From Selaginella moellendorffii (Eukaryota > Streptophyta > Lycopodiopsida > Selaginellales > Selaginellaceae): a stretch of DNA of 64,000 nucleotides. Under the pieces are notes generated by a model. It worked only from the letters and a program-made list of their open reading frames with translations, was not told the origin of the DNA and made no database searches. Position numbers and translations under genes: made by a program. The stretch covers positions 484,833-548,832 of the forward strand of contig NW_003314281.1 of NCBI RefSeq assembly GCF_000143415.4, written 5' to 3'. Below, piece by piece: positions 11,140 to 22,353 of the stretch (position 1 is its first letter; each line of letters begins with the position of its first letter).

Positions 11140-11888
11140 TGTAAGCGACTAAGTTTTCCATTCTACTTTAGTCACTTAACCACACCTCCGACCACTTGGA
11201 GGAGTCTCACTCACAACCTCCATAAGTCCTATTTTGGATTTGGGCTTTCTAGCCCCGAGAATGGCATCCTCGCCATTCAACCTTTGCACTTCGTCCAAGT
11301 GCTCCATATGTCCGATCCCATGACCGACACCCAAAGTACCACCAACATACTAGCCCGTTATGCTAGGCCATGCCCATTCACCTTGGTCACATCGGTGGTC
11401 CAACACCACATGCATTGCAACCCCGTCTCTCCAAGACCAGGCCTTCCCTCCATGGGTGGTCATCCTAGATCCACTCCTTAGCATCCTTAGGATGCCCGCA
11501 GACATGGGGAATAACCTTCCCCAACATCCCTTTGTCAGTTTCTACCAAGTCCCTTTTTCCGTCCATAGCCATGTTCGCCAACACTGCCACTAGATCAAGG
11601 CCTGCAGGCCCAGCCACTAAGTCCCATTGTCCTTTGGGACTTTCTCACCATGTGACCATATCCGTAGTCACTACACTAGAGGACTGCTCCTCCTCCTTTC
11701 CCGCATTTGGGATTTCGGGACAACATTTCAGAACACCGTGGCCCTACGCGAGCTTCGTGTGTACTCTCCCCACCCTCCGCCTTTAAGTGCTCTAGCCATG
11801 GGCTTAGAATGAAGTTTCGTTGAGCCACACCAGGTATCCAAGTAGGTAGTGCCACCCACACTTGGACTGGGAGCATCGGCCAGTCGAT
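11140..11888 (-). mobile_element. Outer solo LTR (reverse strand), left half
   Basis: Reading TGTAAGCGACTAAG onwards, this is the reverse complement of the 3' half of the array LTRs (compare 13041-13791). It is flanked on the left by GGTAG (11135-11139), repeated after the other half at 29790-29794 as a 5-bp target duplication. It ends at the TCGAT target duplication of the inner array (11884-11888). The short reading frames here are not genes. Confidence 0.8.
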
Positions 11889-13791
11889 TGTGAGACACAA
11901 AATCCCTAGGCCCCAAAGTGGAGCCGGAAGGGCACCACATGGTAGTGGCCGAAGCGAGAGCCAAACGAGTGTAACACGTTTGGACCAAAAGCTCCGACTT
12001 GAAAAGTCAAGAGCGGGAGTGGAACTCCCAACGAAGTGCTCGAGGAACGAGCACGAAGCGAGCAAAAGGCAAGGCTCCAAAAAGGGACCCAAAAGGACCA
12101 ACACATGACACGTGGGAGTGTCCGAGATGGACTCGAGATGGAGTCTGAGATGGAGTCCAAGATGGACCCGAGATGGAGTCCGAGATGGAGTCCGAGATGG
12201 ACCCGAGATGGAGTCCGAGATGGATCCCGAGATGGACCCGAGATGGACCCGAGATGGATCCCGAGATGGAGTCCGAGATGGAGTCCGAGATGGAGTCCGA
12301 GGTGGACCCGAGATGGACCCGAAATGGAGTCCGAGATGGAGTCCGAGATGGATCCCGAGATGGAGTCCGAGATGGAGTCCGAGATGGAGTCCGAGGTGGA
12401 CCCAAGATGGACCCGAGATGGAGTCCGAGATGGAGTCCGAGATGGACCCGAGATGGAGTCCGAGATGGAGTCCGAGATGGACCCGAGATGGACCCGAAAT
12501 GGAGTCCGAGATGGAGTCCGAGATGGACCTGAGATGGAGTCCGAGATGGAGTCCGAGATGGACCCGAGATGGACCCGAGATGGAGTCCGAGATGGAGTCC
12601 GAGATGGAGTCCGAGATGGAGTCCGAAGTCGAGACCGAGACCGGAACCGAGACCGAGACCGAGACCGAGATCGGGACCGAGACCGAGACCGAGGCCGAGG
12701 CCAAGACCGAGCCCGAGCCCGAGTCCGAGTCCGAGTCCGAGTCCGAGTCCGAGTCCGAGTCCGAGTCCGAGTCCGAGTCTGAGTCCGGAGCCTGAGAGGG
12801 TGAAAGCCCAAAGCGTTCGTCTCCCAGACCCTGGGGGGTTTGGTGAGCTCCAAAAGTATAGTAGGGGGAGGACTGCAGTGGAGCCAGTTTGGCCAGGAAA
12901 GGCCAGTTTGGCCCAGGAAGGCCGGACCCAGTGTTGGGTGATGAGATGCCCACTGGGAAGTCCAAGACTAGAGTGAACACGGACTGACAAGCGGGGTAGC
13001 TTGGTGAAGTGTTCAAGAGCCGGCTCTAGTTCCCCCGGGAGATCGACTGGCCGATGCTCCCAGTCCAAGTGTGGGTGGCACTACCTACTTGGATACCAGG
13101 TGTGGCTCAACGGAACCTCGCTCTAAGCCCATGGCTAGAGCACCTAAAGGCGAAAGGCGGGGAGAGTACCCAGGTGGCTTGCGTAAGGCCACGGTGTTCC
13201 GAAATGTTGTCCCAAAGGCCTAGACTGTGGAAAGGAAGGGGAGCAGTCCTCTGGGGTAGTGACCAAGGACACAGTCGTGTGGTGAGGAAGCCCCAGAGGA
13301 CCATGGGACTTAGTGGTCGGGCCTGTGGGCCTCGATCCAGTGGCAGTGTTGGCAAACACGGCCAGGGGCAAAAAGGGACTTGGTAGGAATTGACAAAGGG
13401 ACTTTGGGGAAGGCGATTCCCCAGGTCTGTGGGCATCCTAAGGATGCTAAGGAGTGGATCTAGGATGACCACTCGTGGACCGATAGCCCAGTCTTGGAGA
13501 GACGGGATGGTGATGCAAGTGGTATTGGACCACTAGTGCAGCAAAGGTGAATGGGCATGGCCTTAGCGTAACGGGCCGAGATGTCAGTGGTACCTTTGGG
13601 TGTCGGTCTTGGGACCGGACACGTGGAGCACTTGGACCAGGTGCAAGTGTTGAGTGGCATGGATGCCATTCTTGGGGCTAGCAAGTCCCAAGTCCTGAAT
13701 TGGACTTAAGGAGGTTGTGAGTGAGACTCCTCCAAGTGGTCGAAGGTGTGGTTAAGTGACTAAAGTAGAATGGAAAAATTAGTCACATACA
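11889..13791 (+). repeat. LTR1 of the array
   Basis: Starts TGTGAGACAC and ends ...CACATACA, about 1.9 kb. It contains the GA-rich minisatellite (12119-12787) and a 3' half identical or nearly so to that of LTR2. It is followed three bases later by the primer binding site. Confidence 0.8.
12119..12787 (+). repeat. GA-rich compound minisatellite in LTR1
   Basis: Three zones are seen in order: 12-bp units CGAGATGGAGTC and CGAGATGGACCC; a zone of CGAGAC hexamers; and CGAGCC/CGAGTC hexamers. Every unit is a multiple of three without stop codons, so several frames on both strands stay open for 200 codons or more. The predicted Arg/Asp- or Glu/Ser-rich products are artefacts. Confidence 0.9.
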
Positions 13792-13794
13792 ATT

Positions 13795-13809
13795 TGGTAT
13801 CGGAGCTGT
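13795..13809 (+). promoter_or_regulatory. Primer binding site, initiator tRNA-Met type
   Basis: TGGTATCGGAGCTGT starts three bases after the LTR1 end. It differs by one base in its core from the common plant sequence TGGTATCAGAGC, which is complementary to the 3' end of tRNA-iMet. INT2 and INT3 lack it. Confidence 0.7.
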
Positions 13810-16332
13810 TCCTTAGTCCGACTTTTATTGGTGCTCAAGTATATCACCACTAGTGTTGGCATCGGAAGGTCCGAGGAGTGGGCCTATCCTTGAGGAGTAG
13901 CAAGTCTGGAAGACATGGCTCTCCATTACAGTTCATGTGTGAACTTGTAGATGAGGTGGTGGATAGAAAAGGGCCAATAATGGAACAACTTTGGGATCTT
14001 GGGAACAGTGCAAGGTTTTCCTCATTGAGTTGAGGATGTGATCCGGATGAGCATTTGTGTCAGCAAATTGGCTTAGGTTGTTGTGGTAAACAACTAAAGT
14101 TGGGATCACGGGAAAGATAGAGACTCCAAAACAATAAAGGAGTCACAAGATTATCCTCATATAGTTGAGGTTGGTGCTCATGAATGTGAGACCAAAGGTA
14201 ATGACCGTGGAAGGTCAAATACAGAAGAGGACTCAAGTCCTTGAAATGGTAGCCGGGGCTACCTCTAATAAATGCTGGAACAACCCAAAGAGTTGGGGGT
14301 GTATTAAGTGGATGAGTTGGTATTCTCATCACATGGACAAGTAGTCCTAAGGGGCAAAGGTTGCCCCCAGAGAACAAAATCAAGTGTCGGAGTAACACTT
14401 GTGAAAATAGTCCTTTTGAGTAGGACCGGAATGCAAGATGTGTATTCCAGTGAGCTAGTGCCTCACAAGTAGGACCTTACGGGTCGGTGGATTAACCAAG
14501 TCCAAAACTGCTAGACGACTCAAGTAGAGTCAAGGGATGGTCCTAAAAGGACTGAATGAAGCATTTGGACTGAGGTGCATTGTACCCCACAAAGGATGGG
14601 GGGGGATCATAGGATCCAAGGATGAGAACAGAGAGTATCTCATCGATGGCAATGTGCCATGCTAAAGTTATGGGAAAGGTGTTCCCAGAAGAAAACAACT
14701 TTGACATAAAGTTGTGTGTGACCTCTATGGGGCAGTGCTAACAGATGGTTGGCATGAGAAAGAGCGGTGTTGGTCTTGGCAAAGACTTAGACACGAATGG
14801 AAATGTCATAGAGGTAGGCTCGTGGAGCCGATGGTGTGGAGACACCAAATGTGCCAAGGTGTGATACCTTGAGGCTATGTTGGTGGGTTCATTAGAACCC
14901 CTTGCCAAAGGAATCCCAATGGAAATGGGAATGGCATAGCCTAAGCTGCAGAGCATGCAGTTGGAGTGTGGTGACCCAGATAGTGATGGAGGTGTGAAAG
15001 CACCAAGCAATGAGTTGTAGGACTTGACAACTATGAGGCAACTAAGCAAGAGGTGGAAAATAACTGGTTAAATGGGTAGAAGGTAGCTACCCAAGACTTC
15101 TAGTATAGGGAAGTCAGATATACCCTTACGGGGGATAAGTTGCTTATGTTGCAATATAGTAAGTCAATGTCATAAAAGGAAATACTCATTGTCAAGAAAG
15201 CCATCATTGGGACACCCGAACACTCTAGAACACCATAAAGTGGTGTTTGATGTCGCGAGGGCAATGGATAAAGCCCAAGGGACTAAGTCCCTAGCGAATG
15301 ATGGATAGAAGGTGCTATCCAAATGTCCAAGGTTGCGGAGACAGGAGAGGACTGTCTACCCAAGTTGGACAAAGCCAAAAATGGAATTTTGGCAAGGCTA
15401 GTGATGGGCATGTAAAGGCCCATAAGCAACAATGTAACCCCAGTGTGTGGGATTATAAGCTGAGCATACCTGGATTGAGGAACCACTCCCTGGGCTATTG
15501 GGTAGGTTCATCCCTAAGAATACTTGCTAAGGCATGATAGAAAGTGCAAAGCTATCCTCCTGGTCTGGAGGAGAATGACCGAAGGAAAGGTGTGAAGCCA
15601 AAGGCAAGTAGTGTTGGGATGGAACTGAACCATAGAAATCAAAGGGCATATCCAACAGTGGTTATGAAAGTTGGGAGTGGAGAATCAAGAGGGTGCTCGA
15701 GGATGTTGTTGCTAGCAACCGTGATGCCATGGAGAGTCTAAAATATGGAATTGTCCATGTTAGATTATATGGCAACTATAAAGCTTGCGAAAGGGGAGGC
15801 CTTAGCAAGCTGAGGGACAGAGTTCCTTCAAGGTTCCCAAAGACGATTCTAGGTAGCGTAGTACCTAGAAAGGCCAAGGGTAAATGGTTCATGGAACGCG
15901 CGAAATCAGAGTGGCGCAGCAGAAGCGTGGTCTTGAAGCTTGCCATGAGGCAAGGTTATCAAGGTTAGGGAAGTAGTTCCCGAGTGTTCAAAGAGAGGGC
16001 TTTGAACGAAAGTCGATGGTCAAGGACTTTCACGCTTATGCAGGAACCATGTTACAATGGTCGGAGGACTTGCCAAGCGAGATTGGCACGTCGGGGGAAC
16101 AAAGACCCTTGTTGAAGGTGATATCTTCAAAAAGGGTGGGCCAGGGGGCCGAGCATGGAGGAGTCCATGCATGATCACAGACATGTCAAGTGAGAGGACT
16201 TGGCAGTGTGGAGGAACTAGGTTCCTAAGCTGTGATCTGTAGCGCGCTTTAAAAATAGGTTGGTGCACCGGCGTGGGGAGTCACGCCAGGCATCTAGTGT
16301 GATGCCGTCCGTAGATGCATATACGGAGGTTG

Positions 16333-16371
16333 GGTTCGAGTCCCGACCCTCTAGTGCTTGGGTTCGAGTCC
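16333..16371 (+). repeat. Paired tRNA T-arm/B-box-like sequences in INT1
   Basis: GGTTCGAGTCC, an exact match to the RNA polymerase III B-box consensus, occurs at 16333-16343 and 16361-16371. Each sits in a 5-bp-stem T-arm-like hairpin (TTGGG...CCCGA and TTGGG...CCCAA). No complete tRNA cloverleaf could be built around either one. Confidence 0.5.
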
Positions 16372-17836
16372 CAAATCACTAGGGCGTGGTGATGGTTTGG
16401 AATATGAGGACACTCATATTTCGGTGGTCATGGACTCTCAGTGGGGAGACTGGTTTGGGCACACCGCCAAGCGAGGGATGCCTCGGAGTCGTGATGCACG
16501 GTTAGATTGCTTAGTGTGAAAGCTCAGCATATCTAACTTGAACGCTTTGGTGCAAGTGGCACCAAGGTCGTGGTGAGTGAGATGGGGACACCTAATCTCA
16601 GTTGCTATGAACCCTTGGCCGTAAGGGCTAGCTTGGGTGCACCGCCAAGTGTGGGGGATGCCCCCGGGGTTATAGTCAACAACTTGGAGGTCTAGAAAAC
16701 CAAGTACCTCTTGGCAACTCTGTTAAGGTGCCAAGGTGAGATCACTAGGTGATCTTATGGCCAGATAAGGACAAGGTCCTTGGTTGGCTAAGGAATGAAG
16801 TTCCTGGTTCAAAATGTTGAAATTGAACTGTTTAAGGTGGTGTGGCTTGGTCGTGATAACCAAGTGGGAAGAGCACCTAAGGGAAATAAACTATGTCCGT
16901 GCGATGGCATAGTGAGTCTGAGGAAAGTAGTCTCTATAAAAGACCCATGGGACGGTCACGAAGTTGGGCCGTGGATAGAGCCCATAGCAGAAGATGCTAA
17001 AGAGACGTACTAGGGGTGAACGTCCTCCGGACTTGGCAAAGAAGAGTCTTTGCTATGGAACCGAAACAATACCTCAAGGAGGGAGGTAGAGATTCGATGT
17101 TGCTTGGTGCAACAATCAACGGATAGGAGCAAAAGATGAGTGGCCAAGATAGGGCTGTGGAATCCCTTGGAAGGAATCCAAGTGACAAAGTTAGGCGAGG
17201 AACACTAATGTGTTGGACGCTAACAAGTTGCGGGAAAGGATTTGTGTTTCCAAGGAGGGATTCCGAAATGCTCCGAGTTGGCGAAAGTGGAAGCTCCAAG
17301 GGAGGGAGTGGTAAGGTAGCCAAATGATAGGGCCATGAACAGCCCTAGCACAAAGCATGATAACTGGAACTTTGGCACGAAATAGAAGAGAGGATGATGG
17401 TGCCCTCGAGTAGAGAACTTCCTAGGATGGGAAGTGGAGTTGCACAAAAGGTGCAAGGCAAGGTGTCGGAGACACCTAGGAAATTGACTCCAAGAAGTCA
17501 AAAATTCAAAGTTCCAAAGTGCAAAGGTTATATCGATGGAAATTGAGACTACTCGAGAAGGAGTAGTGGGATTGACTTAGAGAAGGGTCTCTAAGAGGTT
17601 TAGTGAGAACTAAACCAATAAAAGGATGAACCATTACATGTGGTCCAATCAGTCTCTAAATTGGAGAGACTACGCTCCTTAAAGGATGGACAAGGCATGG
17701 TGAGCCTTTGATGTCAAACCATAGACAAAGATTGGCTAGGTGCCAAAGATGGAAATGGTAACACATGTGGGTGTTACTTTATGAAAGGGTTTACCGTTCG
17801 ATGAGGACATCGAACTTCGTCTATGGGTGGTGGAGT

Positions 17837-18443
17837 TGTGAGACACAAAATCCCTAGGCCCCAAAGTGGAGCCGGAAAGGGTGCCACGTGGTAGTGGCTG
17901 AAGCGAGAGCCAAACGAGCGTAACACGTTTGGACCAAAATCTCCGACTTGAAAAGTCAAGAGCGGGAGTGGAACTCCCAAAGAAGGGCTCGAGGAACAAG
18001 CATGAAGCGAGCAAAAAGCGAGGCTCCAAAAAGGGACCCAAAAGGACCAACACATGACACGTGGGAGTGTCCGAGATGGACTCGAGTTGGAGTCCGAAGT
18101 GGAGTCCAAGATGGACCCGAGTTGGAGTCCGAAGTGGAGTCCGAGATGGAGTCCGAAGTGGAGTCCGAGGTGGACCCGAGATGGAGTCCGAGGTGGAGTC
18201 CGAGATGGACCCGAGATGGAGTCCGAGATGGAGTCCGAGATGGAGTCCGAGGTGGACCCGAGATGGACCCGAAATGGAGTCCGAGATGGAGTCCGAGATG
18301 GACCCAAGATGGAGTCCGAGATGGAGTCCGAGATGGACCCGAGATGGACCCGAGATGGAGTCCGAGATGGAGTCCGAGATGGAGTCCGAGATGGAGTCCG
18401 AGATGGAGTCCGAGATGGAGTCCGAAGTCGAGACCGAGACCGG

Positions 18444-18487
<44 letters not shown>

Positions 18488-19600
18488 TCGGGACCGAGAC
18501 CGAGACCGAGGCCGAGGCCGAGACCGAGCCCGAGCCCGAGTCCGAGTCCGAATCCGAGTCCGAGTCCGAGTCTGAGTCCGAGTCCGAGTCTGAGTCCGGA
18601 GCCTGAGAGGGTGAAAGCCCAAAGCGTTCGTCTCCCAGACCCTGGGGGGTTTGGTGAGCTCCAAAAGTATAGTAGGGGGAGGACTGCAGTGGAGCCAGTT
18701 TGGCCAGGAAAGGCCAGTTTGGCCCAGGAAGGCCGGACCCAGTGTTGGGTGATGAGATGCCCACTGGGAAGTCCAAGACTAGAGTGAACACGGACTGACA
18801 AGCGGGGTAGCTTGGTGAAGTGTTCAAGAGCCGGCTCTAGTTCCCCCGGGAGATCGACTGGCCGATGCTCCCAGTCCAAGTGTGGGTGGCACTACCTACT
18901 TGGATACCAGGTGTGGCTCAACGGAACCTCGCTCTAAGCCCATGGCTAGAGCACCTAAAGGCGAAAGGCGGGGAGAGTACCCAGGTGGCTTGCGTAAGGC
19001 CACGGTGTTCCGAAATGTTGTCCCAAAGGCCTAGACTGTGGAAAGGAAGGGGAGCAGTCCTCTGGGGTAGTGACCAAGGACACAGTCGTGTGGTGAGGAA
19101 GCCCCAGAGGACCATGGGACTTAGTGGTCGGGCCTGTGGGCCTCGATCCAGTGGCAGTGTTGGCAAACACGGCCAGGGGCAAAAAGGGACTTGGTAGGAA
19201 TTGACAAAGGGACTTTGGGGAAGGCGATTCCCCAGGTCTGTGGGCATCCTAAGGATGCTAAGGAGTGGATCTAGGATGACCACTCGTGGACCGATAGCCC
19301 AGTCTTGGAGAGACGGGATGGTGATGCAAGTGGTATTGGACCACTAGTGCAGCAAAGGTGAATGGGCATGGCCTTAGCGTAACGGGCCGAGATGTCAGTG
19401 GTACCTTTGGGTGTCGGTCTTGGGACCGGACACGTGGAGCACTTGGACCAGGTGCAAGTGTTGAGTGGCATGGATGCCATTCTTGGGGCTAGCAAGTCCC
19501 AAGTCCTGAATTGGACTTAAGGAGGTTGTGAGTGAGACTCCTCCAAGTGGTCGAAGGTGTGGTTAAGTGACTAAAGTAGAATGGAAAAATTAGTCACATA
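17837..19600 (+). repeat. LTR2 of the array
   Basis: Starts TGTGAGACAC. Its 3' half matches LTR1 very closely, but the terminal CA is replaced: ...CACATA runs directly into TACTACCC of INT2. That is the junction of the 1.3-kb deletion. Confidence 0.75.
18067..18600 (+). repeat. GA-rich compound minisatellite in LTR2
   Basis: Same three-zone structure as in LTR1 but shorter, with more AAGTGGAGTC variants at its start and an expanded CGAGAC zone. Confidence 0.88.
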
Positions 19601-22353
19601 TACTACCCAAGACTTCTAGTATAGGGAAGTCGAATATACCCTTACGGGGGATAAGTTGCTTATGTTGCGATATAGTAAGTCAATGTCATAAAAGGAAATA
19701 CTCATTGTCAAGAAAGCCATCATTGGGACACCCGAACACTCTAGAACACCAGAAGGTGGTGTTTGATGTCGCGAGGGCAATGGATAAAGCCCAAGGGACT
19801 AAGTCCCTAGCGAATGATAGATAGAAGGTGCTATCCAAATGTCCAAGGTTGCGGAGACAGGAGAGGACTTTCTACCCGAGTTGGACAAAGCCAAAAATGG
19901 AATTTTGGCAAGGCTAGTGATGGGCATGTAAAGGCCCATAAGTAACAATGTAATCCCAGTGTGTTGGATTATAAGGTGAGCATACCCGGATTGAGGAACC
20001 ACTCCCTAGGCTATTGGGTAGGTTCATCCCTAAGAATACTTGCTAAGGCATGATAGAAAGTGCAAAGCTATCCTCCTGGTCTGGAGGAGAATGACCAAAG
20101 GAAAGGTGTGAAGCCAAAAAGTAAGAAGTAAGGGGATAGAACCGAACCATAGGAATCAAAGGGCATAACCAAGGTTGGTTATGAAAGTTGGGAGTGGAGA
20201 ATCAAGAGGGTGCTCGAGGATGTTGTTGCTAGCAACCGTGATGCCATGGAGAGTCTAAAATATGGAATTGTCCATGTTAGATTATATGGCAACTATAAAG
20301 CTTGCGAAAGGGGAGGCCTTAGCAAGCTGAGGGACAGAGTTCCTTCAAGGTTCCCAAAGACGATTCTAGGTAGCATAGTACCTAGAAAGGCCAAGTGTAA
20401 ATGGTTCATGGAACGCGCGAAATCAGAGTGGCGCAGCAGAAGCGTGGTCTTGAAGCTTGCCATGAGGCAAGGTTATCAAGGTTAGGGAAGTAGTTCCCGA
20501 GTGTTCAAAGAGAGGGCTTTGAACGAAAGTCGATGGTCAAGGACTTTCACGCTTATGCAGGAACCATGTTACAATGGTCGGAGGACTTGCCAAGCGAGAT
20601 TGGCACGTCGGGGGAACAAAGACCCTAGTTGAAGGTGATATCTTCAAAAAAGGTGGGCCATGGGGCCGAGCATGGAGGAGTCCATGCATGATCACAGACA
20701 TGTCAAGTGAGAGGACTTGGCAGTGTGGAGGAACTAGGTTCCTAAGCTGTGATCTGTAGCGCGCTTTAAAAATAAGTTGGTGCACCGGCATGGGGAGTCA
20801 CGCCAGGCATCTAGTGTGATGCCGTCCGTAGATGCATATACGGAGGTTGGGTTCGAGTCCCGACCCTCTAGTGCTTGGGTTCGAGTCCCAAATCACTAGG
20901 GCGTGGTGATGGTTTGGAATATGAGGACACTCATATTTCGGTGGTCATGGACTCTCAGTGGGGAGACTGGTTTGGGCACACCGCCAAGCGAGGGATGCCT
21001 CGGAGTCGTGATGCACGGTTAGATTGCTTAGTGTGAAAGCTCAGCATATCTAACTTGAACACTTTGGTGCAAGTGGCACCAAGGTCGTGGTGAGTGAGAT
21101 GGGGACACCTAATCTCAGTTGCTATGAACCCTTGGCCGTAAGGGCTAGCTTGGGTGCACCGCCAAGTGTGGGGGATGCCCCCGGGGTTATAGTCAACAAC
21201 TTGGAGGTCTGGAAGACCAAGTACCTCTTGGCAAATCTGTTAAGGTGCCAAGGTGAGATCACTAGGTGATCTTATGGCCAGATAAGGACGAGGTCCTTGG
21301 TTGGCTAAGGAATGAAGTTCCTGGTTCAAAATGTTGAAATTGAACTGTTTAAGGTGGTGTGGCTTGGTCGTGATAACCAAGTGGGAAGAGCACCTAAAGG
21401 AAATAAACTATGTCCGTGCGATGGCATAGTGAGTCCGAGGAAAGTAGTCTCTATAAAAGACCCATGGGACGGTCACGAAGTTGGGCCGTGGATAGAGCCC
21501 ATAGCAGAAGATGCTAAAGAGACGTACTAGGGGTGAACATCCTCCGGACTTGGCAAAGAAGAGTCTTTGCTATGGAACCGAAACAATACCTCAAGGAGGG
21601 AGGTAGAGATTCGATGTTGCTTGGTGCAACAATCAACGGATAGGAGCAAAAGATGAGTGGCCAAGATAGGGCTGTGGAATCCCTTGGAAGGAATCCAAGT
21701 GACAAAGTTAGGCGAGGAACACTAATGTGTTGGACGCTAACAAGTTGCGGGAAAGGATTTGTGTTTCCAAGGAGGGATTCCGAAATGCTCCGAGTTGGCG
21801 AAAGTGGAAGCTCCAAGGGAGGGAGTGGTAAGGTAGCCAAATGATAGGGCCATGAACAGCCCTAGCACAAAGCATGATAACTGGAACTTTGGCACGAAAT
21901 AGAAGAGAGGATGATGGTGCCCTCGAGTAGAGAACTTCCTAGGATGGGAAGTGGAGTTGCACAAAAGGTGCAAGGCAAGGTGTCGGAGACACCTAGGAAA
22001 TTGACTCCAAGAAGTCAAAAATTCAAAGTTCCAAAGTGCAAAGGTTATATCGATGGAAATTGAGACTACTCGAGAAGGAGTAGTGGGATTGACTTAGAGA
22101 AGGGTCTCTAAGAGGTTTAGTGAGAACTAAACCAATAAAAGGATGAACCATTACATGTGGTCCAATCAGTCTCTTAATTGGAGAGAATACGCTCCTTAAA
22201 GGATGGACAAGGCATGGTGAGCCTTTGATGTCAAACCATAGACAAAGATTGGCTAGGTGCCAAAGATGGAAATGGTAACACATGTGGGTGTTACTTTATG
22301 AAAGGGTTTACCGTTCGATGAGGACATCGAACTTCGTCTATGGGTGGTGGAGT
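19601..22353 (+). mobile_element. INT2, internal region lacking PBS and first 1.3 kb
   Basis: Begins TACTACCCAAGACTTC, the sequence found at about 15088 in INT1, and otherwise parallels INT1 to the next LTR. It contains no coding capacity. Its deletion junction is identical to that of INT3. Confidence 0.75.
20850..20888 (+). repeat. Paired B-box-like sequences in INT2
   Basis: GGTTCGAGTCC at 20850-20860 and 20878-20888, the same pair as in INT1. Confidence 0.5.

Larger units (their letters stand above)
13792..17836 (+). mobile_element. INT1, full-length non-coding internal region of the LARD-like element
   Basis: About 4.0 kb between LTR1 and LTR2. It has a primer binding site at its start and a G-rich tract GGGTGGTGGAG (17825-17835) as a likely polypurine tract just before LTR2. 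It holds only short reading frames, the longest conserved one coding 91 residues at 15693-15968, with no resemblance to gag or pol. The first 1.3 kb (13792 to about 15087) is absent from INT2 and INT3. Confidence 0.75.

Noticed and set aside
12119-12787. CRISPR-like repeat array
   Set aside because: There are no unique spacers; units follow each other directly, and the genome is a plant nuclear genome.
11676-13068. Long overlapping open frames (up to 446 codons) with Arg/Asp-, Ser/Asp- or Leu/Gly-rich products, also at 17736-18879, 22291-23485 and 26948-28014
   Set aside because: They are produced by stop-free 12-bp and 6-bp repeats inside LTRs and are open in several frames on both strands at once. 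Their flanks are non-coding LTR sequence.
11140-13791. Foldback-type transposon with 750-bp terminal inverted repeats
   Set aside because: The arms are explained by two opposite LTRs of one family. TCGAT and GGTAG target duplications show nested LTR insertions instead.
15693-15968. 91-codon frame conserved between INT1 and INT2 as a possible gag fragment
   Set aside because: No gag or zinc-knuckle motif. Conservation follows from recent duplication of the DNA, and the frame is damaged in INT3.
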